DNA of 64,000 nt from Bartonella callosciuri (GTDB lineage: Bacteria; Pseudomonadota; Alphaproteobacteria; Rhizobiales; Rhizobiaceae): assembly GCF_014203215.1 (NCBI RefSeq), contig NZ_JACHIM010000002.1, positions 54,446-118,445 of the forward strand, given 5' to 3'. The position numbers and the translations under genes are program-made. Below, in pieces: positions 21,481-33,084 of the stretch (position 1 is its first letter; each line of letters opens with the position of its first letter). A model generated the notes under the pieces. It saw only the letters and a list, made by a program, of their open reading frames with translations, did no database searches and was not told the origin of the DNA.

Positions 21481-22112
21481 TGTACTTCCTTCACGGCTTG
21501 AGCCGTCATCTCATCAGGCTTGCTCTGTTTGTCACCACGATAGACGACTAGTTTGTATATCGTTTTGAAAAATCCTTCAGCAGCTTTGATGTCCAATAAG
21601 GCCGCATGCATTACAGGATTAGCGCCAAAAGCCACCTGCATTTCATTACTTGTAAATAAAGACAGGATTTTTATATCTCTATTTGTTTGCTGTTGTATTG
21701 TGTGGATAGCTTGTGCAATTTTCCGTTTCCCATCTTCTGTAGCTTCTTTGGCATGAAGTACAAGAATGACTTGATCAGAGCGTATAGCTGCATCAACTTT
21801 TGTTGCCCCCATAACAATGGCACCTGCTTTTCGTGCCATAGAAAGGCTTGAAAGCGCAGCTTTTAGCAACAATTTATCAACAATGTGTGCAAGATTTGGC
21901 GCCACTTCAACATCTGTTTTAAAACTTTTGTTAAAAGCTTTCTGTTTGATTGCTGTTTCAATGGCAGAGCAACGAGCAGAGATCCAAACACCACGTCCAG
22001 GTAAATTAGATTTAAGATCAGGAACAATTTGATTATTGGGACCAATAACAAAACGGATCAGCGTTTCTGCTGAAGCATTTTTTCTTGTCACAATGCATGT
22101 CCGTTCATTCAT
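21477..22112 (-). CDS. YlxR-like RNA-binding protein (DUF448 plus L7Ae-like domain)
   Basis: A 211-residue protein between nusA and infB. The N-terminal ~80 residues match the YlxR/DUF448 fold ([20 protein letters not shown]). Residues ~85-190 resemble the L7Ae/L30e RNA-binding fold ([14 protein letters not shown]). Fusion of the two is common in Alphaproteobacteria. It probably binds RNA in transcription or translation; the specific role is unknown. It abuts nusA directly and overlaps infB by 4 bases. Confidence 0.85.
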   Translation of the reverse strand: MNERTCIVTRKNASAETLIRFVIGPNNQIVPDLKSNLPGRGVWISARCSAIETAIKQKAFNKSFKTDVEVAPNLAHIVDKLLLKAALSSLSMARKAGAIVMGATKVDAAIRSDQVILVLHAKEATEDGKRKIAQAIHTIQQQTNRDIKILSLFTSNEMQVAFGANPVMHAALLDIKAAEGFFKTIYKLVVYRGDKQSKPDEMTAQAVKEVQ

Positions 22113-23744
22113 TTAAAGTGTATCCACATTCACATTATCTGTTTTTTCATCTTCTACAGAATTTTCACTTTCTACAGGATTTTCTGTAACAAGATCAGCT
22201 TGGTCTATCCAGCCTGCTTGCACACGTGCGGCTAAAACCATAGCTTCTGCATCAGCACGTGTAATATCAAATGGGGTCAGGATACCAGAAAAGTTTTGTA
22301 TTTGATCTTCTTTACGTTCTCTCCAGCCAGCCAAATCGTCGACTGCATAGCCCGCAAAGTCTTCCATTGTTTTTACACCATCTTCACCAATAGCAACCAA
22401 CATAGCACTTGTCATTCCAGGAAGTGTTCGCAGTTCGTCGCAAACACCAAGTTTTTTGCGCTTTTCATCAAGTTCTTTTTCTTTATGTTCGAGATATTCA
22501 CGCGCACGGTTTTGGATCTCGGCAGCAGTCTCATGATCAAAACCATCAATAGAAGCGATTTCTTCGAGATCAATATAGGCGATTTCCTCAATAGAAGAAA
22601 ATCCTTCTGATGCCATAACCTGTCCGATCATTTCATCAACATCTAAGGATTCCATAAACAATTTAGTGCGTTCAGCAAATTCTTTCTGACGGTTTTCAGA
22701 TTCTTCCTGTTCTGTTAAGATATCAATATTCCATCCTGTTAATTGTGAGGCTAAACGAACATTTTGTCCACGCCGACCAATGGCAAGACTGAGTTGGTCA
22801 TCAGGCACAATGACTTCAATGCGTTCTGCATCTTCATCGAGAACAACTTTGGAAACTTCGGCGGGTTGCAGTGCATTGACGATAAATGTTGCAGCATCAG
22901 GGGACCAAGGAATAATATCAATTTTTTCGCCTTGTAGTTCTGCAACGACAGCTTGAACACGGCTTCCCCGCATCCCAACACATGCTCCAACAGGATCAAT
23001 GGAACCATCACGTGAGACAACAGCAATTTTAGCACGTGAACCTGGATCACGGGCAACAGATTTAATTTCTATAATACCATCATAGATTTCTGGAACTTCC
23101 ATGGTAAAAAGTTTTACCATAAATTGAGGATGTGTGCGTGAAAGGAAAATTTGTGGACCGCGCGTTTCACGATGCACATTATTAACAAAAGCACGAATAC
23201 GATCTCCATAGCGGAAGGATTCACGTGGAATTAATTCATCACGACGCACGATAGCTTCGCCACGTCCTAGATCAACGATAACATTGCCATATTCCACCCG
23301 TTTTACTGTACCAGAAATAATTTCACCAATTTTATTTTTAAATTCTTCATATTGCTGGTCACGTTCTGCATCGCGGACCTTTTGTACAATGACCTGTTTA
23401 GCAGATTGTGCCGCGATACGTCCAAAGTCCATAGGAGGTAAAAGATCAGCAAAAAAATCACCAATTTTTGCATCTGCTTGGCGTTTAAGTGCATCGGATA
23501 AAGTGATCTCACTTGTATAATCTTCAACAACATCAACAATTTTAAGCAGGCGTTGTAATTTAATTTCACCCGTTTTAGAATTAATTTCAGCACGGATATT
23601 GGTTTCCTGACCATAACGAGAACGCGCCGCTTTTTGAATAGCATCGGCCATAGCAGAAATGACAATTTCACGATCAATTGATTTTTCACGTGCAACAGCA
23701 TCTGCAATTTGCAGAATTTCAAGCCTGTTAGCGCTTGTAGCCAT
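22113..23744 (-). CDS. nusA: Transcription termination/antitermination factor NusA
   Basis: RNA polymerase-associated factor controlling pausing, termination and antitermination; 543 residues. The N-terminal polymerase-binding domain is followed by S1 (about 135-200), KH1 and KH2 domains ([28 protein letters not shown]), then C-terminal helix-hairpin-helix repeats and an acidic tail. The ATG at 23744 follows AAGGAG by about 8 bases and gives the typical [17 protein letters not shown] start, so it is preferred over one 24 bases upstream. It lies between rimP and the YlxR-like gene. Confidence 0.96.
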   Translation of the reverse strand: MATSANRLEILQIADAVAREKSIDREIVISAMADAIQKAARSRYGQETNIRAEINSKTGEIKLQRLLKIVDVVEDYTSEITLSDALKRQADAKIGDFFADLLPPMDFGRIAAQSAKQVIVQKVRDAERDQQYEEFKNKIGEIISGTVKRVEYGNVIVDLGRGEAIVRRDELIPRESFRYGDRIRAFVNNVHRETRGPQIFLSRTHPQFMVKLFTMEVPEIYDGIIEIKSVARDPGSRAKIAVVSRDGSIDPVGACVGMRGSRVQAVVAELQGEKIDIIPWSPDAATFIVNALQPAEVSKVVLDEDAERIEVIVPDDQLSLAIGRRGQNVRLASQLTGWNIDILTEQEESENRQKEFAERTKLFMESLDVDEMIGQVMASEGFSSIEEIAYIDLEEIASIDGFDHETAAEIQNRAREYLEHKEKELDEKRKKLGVCDELRTLPGMTSAMLVAIGEDGVKTMEDFAGYAVDDLAGWRERKEDQIQNFSGILTPFDITRADAEAMVLAARVQAGWIDQADLVTENPVESENSVEDEKTDNVNVDTL

Positions 23745-23792
23745 CAATTTTCTCCTTCTTTGTGCCACACGATAGGCATTTTCCCAGTAATA

Positions 23793-24419
23793 TTAATTCT
23801 TGTAATCTGACGTCTGTTTTGAAACGTTAGGATTATCTTCTGGAATGAATTGTTGACTTAATTTTTTATTTTTTTTCAATGCGTCACAAATAAGTTCATC
23901 GGTAAGTACCAAATGCGCATTTGTGATATCACAAAAGGGGATAGAGGTATACATAGCTTCTCCATAAGCGGCTTTATCAGTGTTTAAAGTAAATCCATCC
24001 TGTGTGATATCTTTAAGTATTCCACGAAATTTTTTGCGTCCATCAATTGTTGTTTTAGTTTCAATTTTTGCAATATGCCCTTGCCAGTGAAAAAAGTCAG
24101 ACTTTCTTACCAGTGGGCGATCAATTCCAGGAGATGAAATTTCTAAATGATATTTGCGTTCAATAACATTTTGCACATCAAGAAGGGGGGAAACAGTCCG
24201 ACTAACAGTTTCACAATCTTCTACGGTCATAGAGCCATCAGCGCGTTCAGCCATAATCTGCAGTGTTAAACCATTTAAACCAAGAAGTTTTACGCGAACC
24301 AAACGAAACCCTAAAGGTCTAAGCAATGGTATGACAAGAGCAGCAACACGTGCTTCGATGCCATCTTCTTCAAACAGACGCGGTTCGTTAAGATCATTTA
24401 TTTTTCCAGCTTCATTCAT
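23793..24419 (-). CDS. rimP: Ribosome maturation factor RimP
   Basis: A 208-residue factor for 30S subunit assembly. Hallmarks include the two-domain RimP layout, LEISSPGIDRPL at the domain boundary and VEDCETVSRTVSPLLD before it. It starts the nusA-infB cluster, as in most bacteria, about 150 bases after trmB and past a terminator, so it probably has its own promoter in the 24420-24458 region or reads on from the upstream genes. Confidence 0.93.
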   Translation of the reverse strand: MNEAGKINDLNEPRLFEEDGIEARVAALVIPLLRPLGFRLVRVKLLGLNGLTLQIMAERADGSMTVEDCETVSRTVSPLLDVQNVIERKYHLEISSPGIDRPLVRKSDFFHWQGHIAKIETKTTIDGRKKFRGILKDITQDGFTLNTDKAAYGEAMYTSIPFCDITNAHLVLTDELICDALKKNKKLSQQFIPEDNPNVSKQTSDYKN

Positions 24420-24458
24420 ACACTTTACCTAAATCATTTTCATCAGCTTTATGACATT

Positions 24459-24488
24459 AAAAAAGAGCGGGTCCAGAAGCCCACTCTC
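24459..24488 (-). terminator. Rho-independent terminator after trmB
   Basis: On the minus strand GAGTGGG (24480-24486) pairs with CCCGCTC (24465-24471), including one G-U pair, with an 8-base loop. It is followed by a run of six T. It separates the metK-trmB unit from rimP-nusA. Confidence 0.75.
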
Positions 24489-24570
24489 CATCATAAGACC
24501 AAGAATTACGTTATTGATACTCTTAAATTCAAAATTTTTCAAGTTGTTTATCAGAAGAACATTTCATCAT

Positions 24571-25272
24571 TTATCTCTTGATAAAGGTAAGATAAGCCGG
24601 TGTTCGTCCTTCACGTAGAGCTTTTGCTTCATAGCGGGTTCCTATCCATATCGGATAAGGTTTTTTCCAGTCCTCAGGATTTTCGGCTTCCCACTCAAAG
24701 CTACCATGCTGTGCACAATGATAAAGAGTCCAGTTTACGTAACTACCTATATCGCTAGCAAAGCGGAGCTTTTTCCCTGTTTTAAGAATGCGAGCAAAAC
24801 GGTTAAGATTTTCTATGTTGATGAAGCGCCTTTTCCAATGTTTCTTTTTGGGCCATGGATCAGGATAGAAAATGTCTATTCCATCAAGTGATGCACTGGG
24901 AAGCCAATCAAGGAGGTGTGTGGCATCATCATCATAAAGGCGAAGATGATTTTGATACTGTTTATGTTGTTCTAGAGAAAGTAAAATTTTTGCCATACCA
25001 TTGATAAAAGGCTCTATGCCAATAAAACCAGTTTGCGGAAAATGTTTCATTTCATGAAGCAAATGTTCACCTCCCCCAAAGCCAATTTCAATCCGGACTT
25101 CTCTTACTTTACTGGGAAATAAAGTTGTTAAATCTAAGGGTGGAAGGGTATTTAAATCAATGTTAAGAGTTGGAAGAAGTGTTTTTATACGTGAAAGCTG
25201 ATTGCTGCGTAGCCGCTTTCCTTGTCGGCGACTAAAAAAGGCTCTACGCGTACGTGTATTATGGTCAATCAT
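24571..25272 (-). CDS. trmB: tRNA (guanine-N7)-methyltransferase TrmB
   Basis: SAM-dependent enzyme making 7-methylguanosine at tRNA position 46; 233 residues. The SAM-binding segment is [13 protein letters not shown], and the family signature [13 protein letters not shown] is complete. The C-terminal [15 protein letters not shown] is also typical. Its ATG overlaps the metK stop by 4 bases, so the two are translationally coupled. A terminator follows. Confidence 0.95.
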   Translation of the reverse strand: MIDHNTRTRRAFFSRRQGKRLRSNQLSRIKTLLPTLNIDLNTLPPLDLTTLFPSKVREVRIEIGFGGGEHLLHEMKHFPQTGFIGIEPFINGMAKILLSLEQHKQYQNHLRLYDDDATHLLDWLPSASLDGIDIFYPDPWPKKKHWKRRFINIENLNRFARILKTGKKLRFASDIGSYVNWTLYHCAQHGSFEWEAENPEDWKKPYPIWIGTRYEAKALREGRTPAYLTFIKR

Positions 25273-26537
25273 GGCAAATTAATTATTGTTTGAAGTGTTT
25301 TAATGAGATCAATTTTTTCCCATGAAAAAGAACCATCATCTTTGGGTTTGCGTCCAAAATGACCATAAGCAGCTGTTTTTGCATAAATCGGTTTGTTGAG
25401 ATCTAAATGTTTTCGGATGCCAGTCGGTGAAAGGTCCATTATTTTGCGAATGGCTGTTTCAAGATTTTTTTCATCGACTTTTCCTGTTCCATGGAGATTA
25501 AGATAAATGGATAAGGGTTGTGCAATACCAATTGCATAGGAAAGTTGAATGGTACATCGTTCCGCTAAACCAGCAGCAACAATATTCTTAGCTAGATAGC
25601 GTGCAGCATAAGCTGCAGAACGATCAACTTTTGTTGTATCTTTGCCTGAAAAAGCGCCTCCACCATGGGGTGCTGCGCCTCCATAAGTGTCAACGATAAT
25701 TTTGCGCCCTGTTAATCCCGCATCGCTTTGAGGACCACCGATGACAAATTTCCCTGTTGGATTAATATACCAACTGCATTGATCAGAAATGGGAATATCA
25801 TGTAAAGCCTGACGAATATAAGGCTCAACTACTGTACGTACTTTATTCGAATCCCAGTTTTCATCTAAATGTTGTGTTGAAAGAACGATAGACGTTACCT
25901 CTATAGGTTTTCCATTTTTATACCGTATCGTTATTTGGCTTTTAGCATCTGGTCCTAATTTTCCAGCTTCTCCTTCCTTTTTATGGCGGGCTGCAGCAAG
26001 AAGTTTGAGAACTTTATGCGCATAATAAATTGGTGCAGGCATGAAGTCGGATGTTTCGTTGCAAGCATATCCAAACATAATGCCTTGATCCCCTGCTCCT
26101 TCTTCACCATGCCGATCCTTAGCGTTATCAACTCCACGTGCAATATCTATTGATTGAGGGCGTAAAAGAACATCAATTTTAACAGTCTTCCAATGAAAGC
26201 CTGCTTGTTCATAACCAATTGCACGAATAGCACGACGTGCTACTGCACGAAAACGAGTAGGATTAATAATTGGAATGCCAGTTTCATCACAGATAAATTC
26301 TTTATTTTTATTTCTTTTTAACAGTGTATCAGGAACACGCAACTCACCGGCTATAACGACACGGTTTACACTGACTAAAGTTTCACAAGCAATTCGTACT
26401 AACCATGGATCCGTACCAGTTTTTTGAGCTTCTTTGTAAATCATATCAACAATTTCATCGGAAATACGATCACAAATTTTGTCGGGATGACCTTCCGATA
26501 CCGATTCACTTGTAAAAAAATAATCTTGATGCGGCAT
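25269..26537 (-). CDS. metK: S-adenosylmethionine synthetase
   Basis: Makes SAM from methionine and ATP; 422 residues. The signatures [26 protein letters not shown] and [19 protein letters not shown] are intact. The sequence carries the insertions typical of alphaproteobacterial MetK. The ATG at 26537 follows AGGAG by 7 bases and gives [16 protein letters not shown]; a longer reading to 26564 lacks support. It is coupled to trmB, one of its consumers. I looked for a SAM riboswitch in the 127-base gap upstream and recognised none. Confidence 0.96.
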   Translation of the reverse strand: MPHQDYFFTSESVSEGHPDKICDRISDEIVDMIYKEAQKTGTDPWLVRIACETLVSVNRVVIAGELRVPDTLLKRNKNKEFICDETGIPIINPTRFRAVARRAIRAIGYEQAGFHWKTVKIDVLLRPQSIDIARGVDNAKDRHGEEGAGDQGIMFGYACNETSDFMPAPIYYAHKVLKLLAAARHKKEGEAGKLGPDAKSQITIRYKNGKPIEVTSIVLSTQHLDENWDSNKVRTVVEPYIRQALHDIPISDQCSWYINPTGKFVIGGPQSDAGLTGRKIIVDTYGGAAPHGGGAFSGKDTTKVDRSAAYAARYLAKNIVAAGLAERCTIQLSYAIGIAQPLSIYLNLHGTGKVDEKNLETAIRKIMDLSPTGIRKHLDLNKPIYAKTAAYGHFGRKPKDDGSFSWEKIDLIKTLQTIINLP

Positions 26538-26664
26538 AGGAACTCCTGCAAAAAAGAAAACCAATAGTTTATTAACTGTCTATTAAAGTCACTCCTCTTT
26601 GCCAATCCCATAGCAAATCGTCAGTGCTAATTTATAAAGTGAATGAGAGAAAGTGTAGTTTTAT

Positions 26665-27078
26665 TTATAGCTTGTTTGTCATATCTTCTTCAGAGAGTGC
26701 TTTTGCCAAGTCAATGATTTTTCGACGCACTCTAGCATCAGATATATTAGTAAAAGCACGCATGAGCTGGATTCCCTCACTGCTAGAGCAAAAATCCATA
26801 AAATCATTGTCGCTTTCAGCAAAGCCTTCTACATGGTTTGTATTAATGCCTTTGTCAAAAAAATAAGAAACGGGAACATCCATAATTTCTGCAATTGCTT
26901 GAAGACGACTCGCACCAATACGGTTTGTACCTTTTTCATATTTTTGAACTTGTTGGAAAGTGATACCCAATTTTTCCCCCAATTTTTCTTGGGTCAGTCC
27001 TAAAATATTACGACGTAAACGGATACGGGCTCCGACATAGATATCTATAGGGTCGGGTTTTTTTCTAGTCTCGGTCAT
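26665..27078 (-). CDS. XRE-family helix-turn-helix regulator (PhrR-like)
   Basis: A 137-residue DNA-binding protein with an XRE helix-turn-helix at about residues 15-70 (LGLTQEKLGEKLGITFQQVQ), then a C-terminal region conserved in Hyphomicrobiales. Its place between lnt and metK matches the acid-responsive phrR gene next to actA (lnt) described in Sinorhizobium. An equivalent stress role is possible but inferred. The ATG at 27078 follows AAAGAG by about 8 bases and is preferred over a start 24 bases upstream. Confidence 0.85.
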   Translation of the reverse strand: MTETRKKPDPIDIYVGARIRLRRNILGLTQEKLGEKLGITFQQVQKYEKGTNRIGASRLQAIAEIMDVPVSYFFDKGINTNHVEGFAESDNDFMDFCSSSEGIQLMRAFTNISDARVRRKIIDLAKALSEEDMTNKL

Positions 27079-27224
27079 AATGTAACTCTTTATTTCCAGC
27101 ACTTTACTGCCAAACCAACATAAAATTTATATAAGGTTTGTTTATCATATAATTAAGAGAATATTTAATACTTTTTCCCAATATTACTGGCCTGCATAAT
27201 GTAACACCGTACATGGGCATTTGA

Positions 27225-28841
27225 TCATTTAAGCTGTTTTGTAGAACCAAAACTGATGCGGCACAATAGCATAAGAATAAATAAGATGAAAGTAGAGAAA
27301 GTTCTGTATTCATTGCTTCCTATAGAAGTAGCAGGTAACGGAATCGGCGCATCAATAATGCCAACAGCATTTTGCTGGAGAGCTACAACGATTCGTCCAT
27401 AAGAATCAATAACAGCAGATATTCCATTATTGGCTGCTCGTATGAGGGGGATTCCCAGTTCAACAGCACGAAGCTGTGCTTGTTGAAGATGTTGGTAGGG
27501 GCCTGGCGTTACGCCAAACCATGCATCATTAGTAACATTAAGGATGGCTTGAGGAGGAGGACCTTTAAAAGCCATTTCATTGGGAAATATTGCTTCATAA
27601 CAAATCAGAGGGAGATAAGAAAATCCATTTGGCATCGTGACAATTTTGCGCACACTTGCAGCGCTATATCCACCAATATTATTAGTAAGGATATGCAATC
27701 CAATTTTTTCCAATAAACTTCGATAAGGAAGATATTCACCAAAAGGGACCAGATGAAGTTTATCAGAGGTATTTAAAATATTACCTTTATTGTTAATGAC
27801 TGCAATCGTATTAAAATAGTGCATTTGTGTATCAAGGGGATCGTTACTCGCACGTATAGCACCAATAATAGCCCATTGTTTAGGTTGTAGAAGAGAAGCA
27901 ATGCGCATTGTGGTAATAGAGTTATCATCGAGAAGGTAAGGAATGGATGCTTCCGGCCATACGATAAAGTCAGGTTCTGGATTGTGAGCCGCTTTTGGTG
28001 TTGCACTCAAGCGCATATGCGCTGCAAATATAGCTTCTTGTGTCGCATGACTCCATTTTATGTTTTGCTGGATAGAAGGTTGAACAATACGTACCCAATA
28101 ATTGCTTTTTTTCTGATCTGCTGTATTGGGTATGGTACTAAGGCGGTAAAATCCAAAGCCGCTATGGAGCAATATAAGTGATAAACAAAGAGAAAGCGCT
28201 GTTTTCTTTTTCTCATTTGTTAATAAAACAGCTGGTAAACTGTAGACTAGGACAGTAAGAATATTCATTCCCTGAAGGCCTATGATTGCATCGGACTGCA
28301 TGAGCATTGGCGTTGGCATCGCTGTATAGCCAAGAGCATTCCATGGAAAACCTGTAAATAAAAGTGCGCGCAACCACTCTGCCAATCCTAGCGCAAAGGC
28401 CAGAACAAAGAAGCGTGCAATCCCTTTTATCCACAATAAACCAACAATAAAACCAGCAAAAAACCAATAAAGAGAAAGGTAAAGGGGAGGGCCAAGAATG
28501 GCAAATGGCACTGCCCAACCAAAAGCAACTGGATCTGTGAACAAAGCATTACACAACCACCAAAGGCCACAAATAAAATAACTGAAGCCAAAGGTTCCAC
28601 AGCTTAGAGCGTAGGTTAGATAGCGCTTTCTACTGTTTTGGATAGTACGGATTGAGTCAAGTAAAACAACAAAGATAGGAAAAGTTAAGAAGCAAAGGGG
28701 GGTTAAATAAAAGGGTGGAAGCGCAAGAGATGTAAAAGCACCACATAGAAACACACACATTTGTCGTTTCCAGCCAGTAGCAGAAAACAAGAAAAGTGTG
28801 AAATTTTTTAAAAATGTTTGTCTATTCTTTGGGGATGGCAT
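27225..28841 (-). CDS. lnt: Apolipoprotein N-acyltransferase
   Basis: Inner-membrane enzyme that adds the third acyl chain to lipoproteins; 538 residues. About six to eight hydrophobic segments at the N-terminus are followed by a periplasmic nitrilase-like domain. The predicted catalytic residues lie in WPEASIPYL (Glu), HLVPFGEYLP (Lys nearby) and LICYEAIFP (Cys). A final transmembrane segment ends the protein. The ATG at 28841 overlaps the end of corC by 20 bases, and a TTG 9 bases upstream is the alternative. The pairing with corC is conserved. Confidence 0.93.
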   Translation of the reverse strand: MPSPKNRQTFLKNFTLFLFSATGWKRQMCVFLCGAFTSLALPPFYLTPLCFLTFPIFVVLLDSIRTIQNSRKRYLTYALSCGTFGFSYFICGLWWLCNALFTDPVAFGWAVPFAILGPPLYLSLYWFFAGFIVGLLWIKGIARFFVLAFALGLAEWLRALLFTGFPWNALGYTAMPTPMLMQSDAIIGLQGMNILTVLVYSLPAVLLTNEKKKTALSLCLSLILLHSGFGFYRLSTIPNTADQKKSNYWVRIVQPSIQQNIKWSHATQEAIFAAHMRLSATPKAAHNPEPDFIVWPEASIPYLLDDNSITTMRIASLLQPKQWAIIGAIRASNDPLDTQMHYFNTIAVINNKGNILNTSDKLHLVPFGEYLPYRSLLEKIGLHILTNNIGGYSAASVRKIVTMPNGFSYLPLICYEAIFPNEMAFKGPPPQAILNVTNDAWFGVTPGPYQHLQQAQLRAVELGIPLIRAANNGISAVIDSYGRIVVALQQNAVGIIDAPIPLPATSIGSNEYRTFSTFILFILMLLCRISFGSTKQLK

Positions 28842-29841
28842 TATTTTCAAAATTTTTATTTTCTGGAATACGAAAAATGCGCAACCGCTTAATCCGACGT
28901 TTATCAGCTTCTAAAATACGAAACTGATAACCAGGTACAGCTTCAACCACTTCACCTTTTGCTGGAATGCGGTCAAGAATAGAGACAATCAAACCACCAA
29001 TGGTATCGACGTCATCACCATATTCACCTACAACAAAATCAGGACCAAGAGCTTTTTCAACATCCTCTAGTTCGGTTTTGGCGTCAACAAGCCATTTATT
29101 ATTGGGTTCACGTACAATAGCATTGTCAACATTATCATGTTCATCTTCAATATCACCAACGATCAGTTCGACAATATCTTCCATTGAAACTAAACCATCT
29201 GTACCGCCATGTTCATCAATAACTAAAGCCATTTGTGTTCGTGTGGTTTGCATACGTGTTAATAGTTTGCTTGCCAGCATGGAACTAGGAACGAACAGGA
29301 CTGTTCGAATCAGATCTAATTCACCGATTGGAGTGTGTAAATGCGTATGGTTTAACTGGAGCGAATCAGATTTCTGCTCGGTTTGGGCTGAGTTGATAAT
29401 AAAGCGCGTTATATAATTAAGGATATCACGGATATGGATCATTCCACGTGGATCATCTAAGATTTCAGCATAAACAGGTACGCGAGAATGTCCAATTTTT
29501 GCAAAGCATTTAAGAGCATCACCAAGAGGGGTGTTTATCTCTAATGCTTTTATTTCAGAACGTGGAATCATAACATCATCAACGCGTGCTTCATGCAAGT
29601 GTAGAAGATTATGCAGCATAGTACGTTCTTCAGGTGAAAAGAAGGCTGTGTCTTTTTCATGATCCGTAGTAAGTGCAACAGTACGATCATCACGCCGTGA
29701 TGTAGAATTACGTCTACGTAAAAATGAAAGCAAGTGGTTCATCAGCGAGTATTTTTCTGTATGATTCGCCTGTTGAGAGGGATGGTCTTCAATATCAGAA
29801 GATGTTTGACTATTATTTTGTATATTTGTTTTATTTGCCAT
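28822..29841 (-). CDS. CBS-domain transporter-associated protein (CorC/HlyC family, often called hemolysin)
   Basis: A 339-residue cytoplasmic protein with two CBS domains (VDDVMIPRSEIKALE, then the pair around RTQMALVIDEHGGTDG) and a C-terminal CorC_HlyC domain (VDTIGGLIVSIL). The family is linked to magnesium/cobalt handling, and the old hemolysin label is not supported by these domains. It has no membrane segments. It lies between ybeY and lnt, overlapping the latter, as in other members of the order. Confidence 0.88.
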   Translation of the reverse strand: MANKTNIQNNSQTSSDIEDHPSQQANHTEKYSLMNHLLSFLRRRNSTSRRDDRTVALTTDHEKDTAFFSPEERTMLHNLLHLHEARVDDVMIPRSEIKALEINTPLGDALKCFAKIGHSRVPVYAEILDDPRGMIHIRDILNYITRFIINSAQTEQKSDSLQLNHTHLHTPIGELDLIRTVLFVPSSMLASKLLTRMQTTRTQMALVIDEHGGTDGLVSMEDIVELIVGDIEDEHDNVDNAIVREPNNKWLVDAKTELEDVEKALGPDFVVGEYGDDVDTIGGLIVSILDRIPAKGEVVEAVPGYQFRILEADKRRIKRLRIFRIPENKNFENNAIPKE

Positions 29842-29937
29842 GATTTTGAAATCTTCTAAACTCTTTTTATAATAGAGGCATAAGATATTTTAAACTGTAT
29901 GATGGGATATTGATTTAAAAAGTTAATTTTTATCATT

Positions 29938-30414
29938 TTAAGATAATTCAGCATAGGGATCTTTTATGAAAAGCTTTTGAAGAATTTCTCTTTCGAGCTT
30001 TTCCATATGATGCGCTTCCTCATCTGTTTCATGGTTGTATCCAAGGAGATGGAGGGTACCATGGACAATCATATGCGTTAAGTGATCTTGAAATATTTTT
30101 CCTTCTTTCTTTGCTTCAAGTACAACAGTTTCTCGTGCAATAATGATATCACCAAGCATGGGTCCAGGAGGATCTCCAGCGTTAATTGGAAAAGCAGGAA
30201 AGGATAATACATTAGTGGGTTTGTTTTTACCACGCCATTGTGCATTAATCTGTGCCATATGTTTATCATCCGTAAAAAGTAGGCTGATTTCACTTACAAT
30301 ATTTTCTAATGAAATATGATGCATTGTCGTTGTTAATGCTTTTTCTGTAATATTATAAAGCATTTTTTCATCATTCCATCCAGCGTTCTCAACAATTATA
30401 TCAATAATAATCAT
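29938..30414 (-). CDS. ybeY: Endoribonuclease YbeY
   Basis: Metal-dependent single-strand RNase for 16S rRNA 3' end maturation and ribosome quality control; 158 residues. The zinc-binding signature [12 protein letters not shown] is intact. An Asn occupies the position that is Asp in E. coli; both occur in the family. It starts 12 bases after phoH, and the phoH-ybeY-corC-lnt order is conserved. Confidence 0.94.
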   Translation of the reverse strand: MIIIDIIVENAGWNDEKMLYNITEKALTTTMHHISLENIVSEISLLFTDDKHMAQINAQWRGKNKPTNVLSFPAFPINAGDPPGPMLGDIIIARETVVLEAKKEGKIFQDHLTHMIVHGTLHLLGYNHETDEEAHHMEKLEREILQKLFIKDPYAELS

Positions 30415-30426
30415 AACGAAACAAAT

Positions 30427-31533
30427 TCATTTCTTTGATGCACTGCATGAGAGTAGCATTTCTTTGTTCTGTGCTTTAGAAGCACTGTCATAAGCACGGA
30501 CGATAGCGGCAACAAGGGGATGGCGTACAACATCTTTTTCATCAAAACGAACAATTGCAATATTTTCTACATTTGAAAGAATATCTATTGCTTCGATTAA
30601 ACCCGATTTTTGCCCTGCAGGCAAATCAATTTGGCCTATGTCACCTGTGACAATCATGCGTGTTCCTTCCCCAAGGCGTGTGAGAAACATTTTCATTTGC
30701 ATGGGCGTGGTGTTTTGCGCCTCATCAAGAATAACAGCTGCATGGGCAAGTGTTCGTCCGCGCATGAAAGCAAGAGGAGCAATTTCTATAACACCAGAGG
30801 CTAAAATGCGCTCTACTTTTTCGATTGGCATCATATCATAAAGGGCATCATAAAGTGGACGTAAATATGGATCGACTTTTTCTTTGAGATCACCGGGAAG
30901 AAAGCCAAGATGTTCTCCAGCTTCAACGGCTGGACGTGAGAGGATAATTCGTTCAATGATACCACGTTCGAGAAGCATTACAGCATGAGCAACAGCAAGA
31001 TATGTTTTGCCTGTTCCTGCTGGCCCTACACCAAAAACAAGTTCGCTATGTTCCATTGCACGTATATAAGTATTTTGTGTTAGGGTTCGGGCATGGATTA
31101 TTTTTTTATGCGTACTCAACCGTGCTGGTTGTTTTGTTTCAGCCTGGGTTTTTGTTGGCAGTTCTTGCTGTTCTTGTGGGAAATCTGCCATGGCAATCGC
31201 TCCTTCTATATCCGATAAAGTGAGCTCTTGATGTATTTTTGCGTGTTCATAAAGCTGTTGTAATACGTATTGTGCGTGCCTTGTGGCAAGACTTTTTCCA
31301 CGAATTAGAACTTCATTACCGCGTGGATGAATACTAATCCCGAATTTTCGTTCAATATAAGCAAGGTTTTCGTCGAACTTACCAAATACTGTTTTCGCAT
31401 ACATGTTGTTTTCAAAAATTAAAACAACATAATTAACATCTGATGCGTTTACTTTTTTCAAGATACGAGTATTCTCAGAACAAGTACTTATTTTCCCTTT
31501 ACTGCGTTTTACTTTTCTGGTTGAACCTTTCAA
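30427..31533 (-). CDS. PhoH-family ATPase
   Basis: A 368-residue ATPase of the PhoH-like (YbeZ) group, thought to work with YbeY in RNA metabolism. An N-terminal KH-like region is followed by the ATPase core, with Walker A GPAGTGKTYLA, Walker B VILDEAQN and the conserved PGDLKEKVDPYLRPLYDAL. The N-terminus is basic. It follows miaB by about 140 bases and immediately precedes ybeY. Confidence 0.93.
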   Translation of the reverse strand: MKGSTRKVKRSKGKISTCSENTRILKKVNASDVNYVVLIFENNMYAKTVFGKFDENLAYIERKFGISIHPRGNEVLIRGKSLATRHAQYVLQQLYEHAKIHQELTLSDIEGAIAMADFPQEQQELPTKTQAETKQPARLSTHKKIIHARTLTQNTYIRAMEHSELVFGVGPAGTGKTYLAVAHAVMLLERGIIERIILSRPAVEAGEHLGFLPGDLKEKVDPYLRPLYDALYDMMPIEKVERILASGVIEIAPLAFMRGRTLAHAAVILDEAQNTTPMQMKMFLTRLGEGTRMIVTGDIGQIDLPAGQKSGLIEAIDILSNVENIAIVRFDEKDVVRHPLVAAIVRAYDSASKAQNKEMLLSCSASKK

Positions 31534-31676
31534 CCCATTCTCCCAAGTATTGCATACTTTTTTGAATAAACTTTATAAAAAACAATCACTCTTTCATAGA
31601 GTATAAACTTTAGATGTAATCATTTTCTTTGAAAATAAAAGATCTTTCTAAAATCTCTGTTATGAACAAGACATGT

Positions 31677-33053
31677 TTATACATTTGCCATTTGACCGAC
31701 AAAACTGTTTGAACTTGCATTTTTAAGATGAATTGCCACAACGGTACCCGTAGAGGCTTCTGTATCTACCACAACAGGTAAAAGCCATGGCGAACGACCT
31801 ACCATTTGTCCCGAGTGACGTCCAGCTTTTTCGATGAGAACATCCGTTGTTTGACCAATTTTAGAGCGCAAAAATGCATTTTGCTGTTCAAGGAGAAGGA
31901 TTTGTAAATGTTGAAGTCGGGCATCTTTTACAGTTTCATCAACGTGATTCTTCATTGTTGCACCAACTGTTCCGGGGCGGGGTGAATACTTGAAAGAATA
32001 GGCTGAACTGTATTGCACTTGTTTAATAAGTTTAATGGTTTCTTCAAAGTCTTCATCTGTTTCTCCTGGAAATCCTACAATAAAATCGCCTGAAAAAGCA
32101 ATATCGGGTCGTGCGGTACGAATTTTTTCGATAAGACGGAGATAATGAACGCTTTTGTGTTGGCGGTTCATCGCTTTTAAAATACGATCCGAACCCGATT
32201 GGACAGGAAGATGAAGGTAAGGCATCAATATGTCAAGATCTCGGTGTGCGGCAATAAGACTATCATCCATATCACGCGGGTGGCTAGTTGTGTAACGTAG
32301 ACGCTTTAAACCATCCAGTTTAGCGAGATGATAGAGAAGATCACCAAGACGCCAAGTTTTACCATTAGCACTTTGTCCGTGCCAACCATTTACATTTTGT
32401 CCAAGGAGCGTGATTTCTTTGACACCAGCTTCAATGAGTTGGCGGGCTTCTTCGGTAATTTGTTCGATGGATCGCGATATTTCGGCACCCCGTGTGTAAG
32501 GAACAACACAAAAAGTGCAAAATTTATCACAGCCTTCCTGTACTGTTAAAAATGCACTAACACCACGTTTTCTTACAGCACGTTTATTATGAGGTGGTAA
32601 ATGAGCAAATTTATCTTCAACAGCATAGTCCGTTTCGATAACTTTTTTTCCCTGTTTAGCTTTTTCTAACAAATCTGGTAAGCGGTGATACATTTGTGGA
32701 CCAATGACAAGATCCACTGTTGGAGCACGGCGTAAAATTTCACTTCCCTCAGCTTGTGCAACACAACCAGTCACCCCGATCATCAGGGGCTTATCAGGTG
32801 CTCGTTCTTGACGCATTACGCGCAAACGACCAAGGTCAGAGTAAAGTTTTTCTGCTGCTTTTTCACGAATATGACAAGTATTAACAAGAATAAGATCGGC
32901 GTCATTTGGTGTTTGTGTCGTAACATAACCTTGTGAACTAAGACTATCAGTCATTCGTTGACTATCATAAACATTCATTTGACATCCATAGGTTTTGATA
33001 AAAACCTTTTTAGGAGGAACAGGAGGCATGTTTTTAGGATTTACTTTATTCAT
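31677..33053 (-). CDS. miaB: tRNA-2-methylthio-N6-dimethylallyladenosine synthase MiaB
   Basis: Radical SAM methylthiotransferase modifying A37 of tRNAs; 458 residues. The N-terminal UPF0004 domain has Cys in [19 protein letters not shown] and GCVAQAEG (auxiliary cluster). The radical SAM motif CDKFCTFC is followed by PYTRGAE. A TRAM domain ends the protein. It sits between rimI and phoH in the conserved tsaB-rimI-miaB-phoH order. Confidence 0.96.
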   Translation of the reverse strand: MNKVNPKNMPPVPPKKVFIKTYGCQMNVYDSQRMTDSLSSQGYVTTQTPNDADLILVNTCHIREKAAEKLYSDLGRLRVMRQERAPDKPLMIGVTGCVAQAEGSEILRRAPTVDLVIGPQMYHRLPDLLEKAKQGKKVIETDYAVEDKFAHLPPHNKRAVRKRGVSAFLTVQEGCDKFCTFCVVPYTRGAEISRSIEQITEEARQLIEAGVKEITLLGQNVNGWHGQSANGKTWRLGDLLYHLAKLDGLKRLRYTTSHPRDMDDSLIAAHRDLDILMPYLHLPVQSGSDRILKAMNRQHKSVHYLRLIEKIRTARPDIAFSGDFIVGFPGETDEDFEETIKLIKQVQYSSAYSFKYSPRPGTVGATMKNHVDETVKDARLQHLQILLLEQQNAFLRSKIGQTTDVLIEKAGRHSGQMVGRSPWLLPVVVDTEASTGTVVAIHLKNASSNSFVGQMANV

Positions 33054-33084
33054 AGCGCATGTCTAAATGTTTTTTATGAAAATC

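Noticed and set aside
26538..26664. SAM-sensing riboswitch before metK
   Set aside because: I looked for the SAM-II and SAM/SAH type cores and recognised neither; a covariance-model search would decide.
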